Assembly: GCA_949743955.1 (NCBI GenBank)
Contig: CATJVQ010000037.1
Coordinates: 1-64,000 of the forward strand
DNA length: 64,000 bases
DNA from: an uncultured Oscillospiraceae bacterium
Lineage (GTDB): Bacteria; Bacillota; Clostridia; Oscillospirales; Ruminococcaceae
Direction of reading: 5' to 3'
The notes beneath the pieces were generated by a model. That model did not search any database, was not told where the DNA came from, and saw nothing but the letters and a program-made list of their open reading frames with translations. Shown here one piece after another: positions 60,299-64,000 of the stretch. Both the position numbers and the translations under genes were made by a program. Each line of letters opens with the position of its first letter. Within the stretch, counting starts at the first letter, position 1.

Positions 60299-60682
60299 TC
60301 AGTTGTGACAGCCGTGACGGCCGCATTCATGATGCGCTTCGCCGTGGCCATGGTGGTCACAGCGGATATCGGGGTTATAGGCGAGCTGGCCCGCGAGCAG
60401 GGTCTCGACAGCCTTATCTGCGCTGCCCTGGACGCCGCCGTAAAACTGGATGCCGCTCTCCCGCAGAGCGTTCTGCGCCCCGCCGCCGATGCCTCCGCAG
60501 ATAAGCGTATCCACACCAAACGCACGGAGTACGCCCGCGAGCGCGCCGTGACCCTGGCCGCCCGTCCCCACGACCTCGGAGGAAATGACCTTTCCGTCCT
60601 CCACATCGTAGAGCTTAAACTGTTCTGTACGGCCGAAGTGCTGAAAGACCTCTCCGTTTTCAAATGTGACTGCGATTTTCAT
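60299..60682 (-). CDS. NifB/NifX-type dinitrogenase iron-molybdenum cofactor family protein
   Basis: This 127-residue protein has the NifX/NafY fold: MKIAVTFENGEVFQHFGRTE and VDTLICGGIGGGAQNALRES, plus a tail rich in His and Cys (CDHHGHGEAHHECGRHGCHN) that could bind metal. Relatives without nitrogenase genes occur in many anaerobes, and no nif genes are in the window. The role is probably metal-cluster handling. It is the last gene of the fucosidase operon, 33 bp after it. Confidence 0.9.
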   Translation of the reverse strand: MKIAVTFENGEVFQHFGRTEQFKLYDVEDGKVISSEVVGTGGQGHGALAGVLRAFGVDTLICGGIGGGAQNALRESGIQFYGGVQGSADKAVETLLAGQLAYNPDIRCDHHGHGEAHHECGRHGCHN

Positions 60683-60715
60683 TCTTTTTCTCCTTCCGTC
60701 CCAAAACTCCGCCGA

Positions 60716-62188
60716 TCAGCCGACGGTGATCTTAAACACAATAGGCTTTTCGCTGCGCATGGACGTCCGAATCTCGAGCGCCTCCTCCGAACGGCTCCAG
60801 GACGGCGTTTCCCCGCACCCGAGCACGCTGATGTCCCGGATGATGCCGTGGAAATTCGCCTGGCGGGATGCGTCCTGCTCGGCGAGGGAGCGGATGCGGT
60901 AGACACCGTCCTCACTGCACTTTAAGGCGGTGGCGTAGAGGCTGTCCCCGGCGGTAGTGAAGCGGAAATCCGCGGGGGTGAAGTTCTTTTTTATCCCGTC
61001 GGAGAACTGTCCCTCAACGATCTGGGTCGGGCCCTCGCCGTATTTCCGCCAGACCTTTGTCCCGTAGACAGCCTCGCCGTTCACGCGCAGCCAGTCACCG
61101 ATGGAGAGCAGCACAGCTTCGTCCTCTGCGGAGATGGATCCATCCGCCTTTGGCCCGACGTTTAAGAGGAGGCACCCGTTCTTGCTCACGATGTCGACGA
61201 GATCGCACAGGATATCCTCCGCCGGACGGAACTGGTTGTTCTGCGTATACCCCCACGAGTTGAGCGCGATAGCCGTATCCGTCTGCCAGAAATACGGCTT
61301 CATATCCGCGAACTGACCCCGTTCCACGTCCGGTACCGCACAGCCGAAGAGGAATGCGTCATGCTTATAGTTGATGACAGCGTCTGTCCCCCACTGAGCG
61401 GCGCGGTTGTAGTAGTACGCCGCGAATTTTTGCAGGTACGGCCGCACCGCGCTGTGCTGGATCCACCAGTCGAAGTAGAGGATCCGCGGGCGGTAACGGT
61501 CCACCAGCTCACACGTGCGCACCAGCCAGTCCTCCATGAATTCCTCGCTCGGGGCGGGGGTGCTGAACAGATCCTGCGTGTCCGGCTCCGGCATGGCGGG
61601 CCAGTAGAGATCCCCGCGCTCCATCGGGTCCTTAATGTCGCTCTCAAATTCCCGGCCATGGCTCATAAAGAACCAGTGCTCCACCCGGTGGGAGGAGGCG
61701 CCCATCTCCATCCCGCGCCGGTGACAGCTCTTGGTGAGTTCGCCCAGCACATCCCGGCAGGGACCCATTTCGGCGGCGTTCCAGTGGGAAATTTCGCTGC
61801 GGTACATCTGAAATCCGTCGTGATGCTCTGCAACGGGCACAACATACCGCGCCCCGGCCCTCTGGAAAAGGTCCGCCCATTGTTCCGCATCGAACCGTTC
61901 GCCGTGGAACAGGGGAATAAAGTCCTTGTAGCCGAATGATGTGTGCGCGCCGTAGGTCTTCAGGTGGTGTTCGTACTCCGGCGAACCCTGCATGTACATG
62001 TTGCGCGGGTACCATTCGCTTCCGAAGGCGGGCACGCTGTATGCCCCCCAGTGGATAAAGATACCGAATTTTGCGTTCTGGTACCACCGGGGTGTCTGGT
62101 AGTGGGAGAGGGACTCCCACGAATCCTGATAGGGCCCCTGGGCGATCACCTCGCCGATGGTTTTCAGATACGGACGGAGGTCATACAT
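60716..62188 (-). CDS. GH29-family alpha-L-fucosidase
   Basis: This 490-residue enzyme has the GH29 core: KFGIFIHWGAYSVPAFGSEW, VVPVAEHHDGFQMYRSE and the likely nucleophile Asp in ILYFDWWI, and LLLNVGPKADGSISAED late in the domain. It removes alpha-L-fucose from glycans such as mucin or plant chains. There is no signal peptide, so it is probably cytosolic. It follows a 109-residue unknown by 39 bp. Confidence 0.92.
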   Translation of the reverse strand: MYDLRPYLKTIGEVIAQGPYQDSWESLSHYQTPRWYQNAKFGIFIHWGAYSVPAFGSEWYPRNMYMQGSPEYEHHLKTYGAHTSFGYKDFIPLFHGERFDAEQWADLFQRAGARYVVPVAEHHDGFQMYRSEISHWNAAEMGPCRDVLGELTKSCHRRGMEMGASSHRVEHWFFMSHGREFESDIKDPMERGDLYWPAMPEPDTQDLFSTPAPSEEFMEDWLVRTCELVDRYRPRILYFDWWIQHSAVRPYLQKFAAYYYNRAAQWGTDAVINYKHDAFLFGCAVPDVERGQFADMKPYFWQTDTAIALNSWGYTQNNQFRPAEDILCDLVDIVSKNGCLLLNVGPKADGSISAEDEAVLLSIGDWLRVNGEAVYGTKVWRKYGEGPTQIVEGQFSDGIKKNFTPADFRFTTAGDSLYATALKCSEDGVYRIRSLAEQDASRQANFHGIIRDISVLGCGETPSWSRSEEALEIRTSMRSEKPIVFKITVG

Positions 62189-62227
62189 AAACTGTCCCTG
62201 CCTTTCTTGGTTTATCTGTACGGAAGC

Positions 62228-62557
62228 TTACAGTCCGTAATGGATGACGAATTTCCCCTCCCGCTTTGCCCGCAGAAGCAGTGCCCTCAGTTCCTCGAAG
62301 GCCGGGGTATCGCCGAGGATCTCGAGCATTCTCTCCATGGATGAGGGCGGGATGAGCGTAATCCCCGCATACACCAGCCCCGGACAGGGGATGTCCAGTG
62401 TGTGGCAGAAGCAGGGGACGGCGCCGAGCGCCGGCATGAGGGGCTCTATCCACCGGTCGTCCACCCGGATGAGGCGGATTTTTTCCGGCTCATACGTATC
62501 GTACCGCTCGCCGGGGGCGGGGCGCCGTTCCATGATGCCGAACTGATGACCTGCCAT
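62228..62557 (-). CDS. Small hypothetical protein
   Basis: This 109-residue protein has a run of aliphatic segments (PGLVYAGITLIPPSSMERML) and three Cys/His residues (CFCH). I do not recognise the family. It lies 5 bp after the nitrilase-like gene and 39 bp before the fucosidase gene, so it is in the same operon. No membrane helix is evident. Confidence 0.72.
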   Translation of the reverse strand: MAGHQFGIMERRPAPGERYDTYEPEKIRLIRVDDRWIEPLMPALGAVPCFCHTLDIPCPGLVYAGITLIPPSSMERMLEILGDTPAFEELRALLLRAKREGKFVIHYGL

Positions 62558-62562
62558 GAGGA

Positions 62563-63615
62563 TTACTTATCCTCCGGCGCGAGGGATCGCAAGTATGCAG
62601 GATAGATTTCGCTCGCGAGCACCTGGGAAAAGTCCGGATTGGTGGAGGAGGCATAAACATCCACATTGTCGATGAGCTTGGGCGGATCGATGCGCGCGCA
62701 CAGTACCTGGCTTTCTTCCCCGGCCTCGTTGGTGTGGACGATGATCCCGTCCAGATTGCGGGTCAGGAGCTGCGGAGCATAGACACCGCTGGCGCCGCTC
62801 ACCTCGGAGGAGACAAACGATGCGCGCGCTGTATAGAGGCTGTACTGCTGTGCGGCGATGAGGGAGGCGTTATAGCGCGCCGTATACGAATTCTCTTCCC
62901 GCAGAGAGGACGGGGAGAGCACAATCTGCGCGCCTAGTCCGCGCGCGACCTTGTAGCACTCACAGAAGGCGGCGTCCATCCCCGCGAGGAGGGCGGCACG
63001 CCCGATTTTCAGATCGAGGATGTGCATCTCGTCCCCTGCCTGAATCCCCAGCTTTGTTTCAGTCGGGGTCAGGTGGAGCTTGTCCTGAAAAAACGCGTCC
63101 GTATGGTCGGGACTGAAGAGGTAGCTGCGGCAGCGGATGCCCTTCGGGGTGGAGACATAGGTGCTCCCCGCGGCAATGTAGATGTTGTACCGCTGCGCCA
63201 GGCGCAGAAAGAGCGTGTAGTAGCAGTCGAAGACGAAGTCGGAAAATTTATCCATCACCAGGGAAAAGCGCGCCCGGCTGACGTTTCCCGCCCGCAGATC
63301 CGCGGCCATCTTCTGCACGATGGCGGCCGCTCCCTTGTGCGCGCACAGGGGCAGCAGGCCGAACAGATGCGGAAAGAGCACGACGTGCGCTCCGGAACGG
63401 ACAGCATTGTCCACCAGTGAGGAGCATGTCTGCACGAGGGAGCGCAGATCAGGGCAGGGCGCGAGCTTCATGTGGACAGCGGCAATCTTCACATTGTTGG
63501 GGTAGACATAGTCGAGAAGGGTGCTGCGTTTGATATTCAGTCCGGAGAGGATGGAGTCGAGCTTTTCGAGCTTGCCCGCCAGTTTATAGGAGGCGAGGGT
63601 CAGTTTAATGGACAA
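62563..63615 (-). CDS. Nitrilase-fold (carbon-nitrogen hydrolase-like) protein, probably inactive
   Basis: This 350-residue protein follows the nitrilase layout: an N-terminal beta strand leading to FPHLFG (His83 in place of the catalytic Glu), the catalytic Lys in QDKLHLTPTET (Lys179), and AALLAGMDAAF where Gly212 stands at the usual catalytic Cys position. Two of the Glu-Lys-Cys triad residues are therefore missing. It may bind a ligand or act as a partner. It lies 20 bp after another nitrilase-like gene. Confidence 0.75.
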   Translation of the reverse strand: MSIKLTLASYKLAGKLEKLDSILSGLNIKRSTLLDYVYPNNVKIAAVHMKLAPCPDLRSLVQTCSSLVDNAVRSGAHVVLFPHLFGLLPLCAHKGAAAIVQKMAADLRAGNVSRARFSLVMDKFSDFVFDCYYTLFLRLAQRYNIYIAAGSTYVSTPKGIRCRSYLFSPDHTDAFFQDKLHLTPTETKLGIQAGDEMHILDLKIGRAALLAGMDAAFCECYKVARGLGAQIVLSPSSLREENSYTARYNASLIAAQQYSLYTARASFVSSEVSGASGVYAPQLLTRNLDGIIVHTNEAGEESQVLCARIDPPKLIDNVDVYASSTNPDFSQVLASEIYPAYLRSLAPEDK

Positions 63616-63635
63616 CGGATTTCCTCCTTATTTGA

Positions 63636-64000
63636 TTACAGGCTCAGCTGAGCGCGGTAACGGTCGATGAAGGCGGGGTTCAGGCGGGCGGGCAGGCTCT
63701 CCTCTTCTCGGAGCCTGTTGGTCTTGTGAGGGTAGACAGTGGCCAGCGCGGGGAAGGCGGTCTGCGGAGCGAGGATGAAGCCGCTGGAATTATTGGTCAG
63801 CGAGCAGGGGGCAGCCACACAACAGTCGACATTGCTCACCCCGAGCACGGGGACCTGATTGGCCTGCGCGGCGGCCCAGCAGCCGCTCATGCTGCGGATG
63901 GGGTTGAGGTCATACGCATCGAGGAACGCGACGCTTAGCAGCACCTCCGCGCCCTGTAATACGGCGGCACGGGAGACCTCGGGATGGAAAACATCCACCC
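63636..64000 (-). CDS. Nitrilase-fold protein, C-terminal part (cut by the window edge)
   Basis: The readable 121 residues begin just after the expected catalytic Cys position with VDVFHPEVSRAAVLQGAEVL and end SLPARLNPAFIDRYRAQLSL. The codon before VDVFHPE ends in GG, so it cannot encode Cys, the usual catalytic residue of the C-Y-D motif. This protein also seems inactive. It is the upstream member of the operon. The N-terminal half is outside the window. Confidence 0.75.
   Translation of the reverse strand, partial: VDVFHPEVSRAAVLQGAEVLLSVAFLDAYDLNPIRSMSGCWAAAQANQVPVLGVSNVDCCVAAPCSLTNNSSGFILAPQTAFPALATVYPHKTNRLREEESLPARLNPAFIDRYRAQLSL

Overview
The window is about 60% GC, codes densely on both strands, uses many TTG start codons behind strong AGGAGG-type ribosome binding sites, and carries typical Firmicutes genes (cdaA-ybbR, long-form hpf, rel next to recJ, PadR-DUF1700, a YtrA-type GntR-ABC operon, a nifJ-type PFOR). 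This fits an anaerobic, high-GC, gut-type clostridium, most likely Oscillospiraceae-like. That placement is inference from gene content; no rRNA or tRNA gene was found.

Layout. 0-6 kb: tail of an unidentified gene, a SigH-like sigma factor with a palindromic promoter, a zinc-ribbon protein, YbaK, a Cof-type HAD phosphatase, a decayed Rpn/PD-(D/E)XK transposase, a GntR-ABC operon, and a decayed RelB/YoeB toxin-antitoxin pair. 6-13.5 kb: a membrane-anchored clostripain-like peptidase, hpf, a divergent short leader RNA before an M42 peptidase, secG, an SGNH hydrolase-DUF4358-membrane protein operon, and a flavodoxin gene behind a large inverted repeat. 13.7-24 kb: fructokinase and sucrose-6-phosphate hydrolase, a cysteine desulfurase-like enzyme with a DUF3343 Se/S carrier, a PadR operon of envelope proteins ending in an LCP-like protein, a PrsA-like lipoprotein, and an acidic secreted protein. 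24-36.5 kb: a flavodoxin-family reductase, an XRE transmembrane regulator, then a minus-strand surface/signalling locus: MBL hydrolase, GAF-HD-GYP, a 1589-residue dockerin-bearing M60 metalloprotease, a membrane-anchored cohesin-like protein, a FIST sensor and a soluble MCP. 36.5-39 kb: a type II restriction-modification system. 39-51.5 kb: SDR, ferritin, VOC and AIM24 proteins, a 54-bp perfect palindrome, a polar amino-acid ABC importer, LMW-PTP, Dtd, Rel, RecJ and an FAD oxidoreductase. 51.6-64 kb: YbbR and CdaA, a GNAT acetyltransferase remnant, PFOR, a GH127 glycosidase, and a minus-strand operon of two nitrilase-fold proteins (one cut by the window edge), a small unknown, a GH29 fucosidase and a NifX-like protein.

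The most notable biology is the M60-dockerin/cohesin-like pair beside FIST-MCP and HD-GYP genes. It looks like a surface glycoprotein-degrading apparatus coupled to sensing. Other points are the symmetric promoter of the restriction system, the 54-bp loop-free palindrome, two adjacent nitrilase-fold proteins that both seem to lack the catalytic cysteine, and three independent gene remnants.
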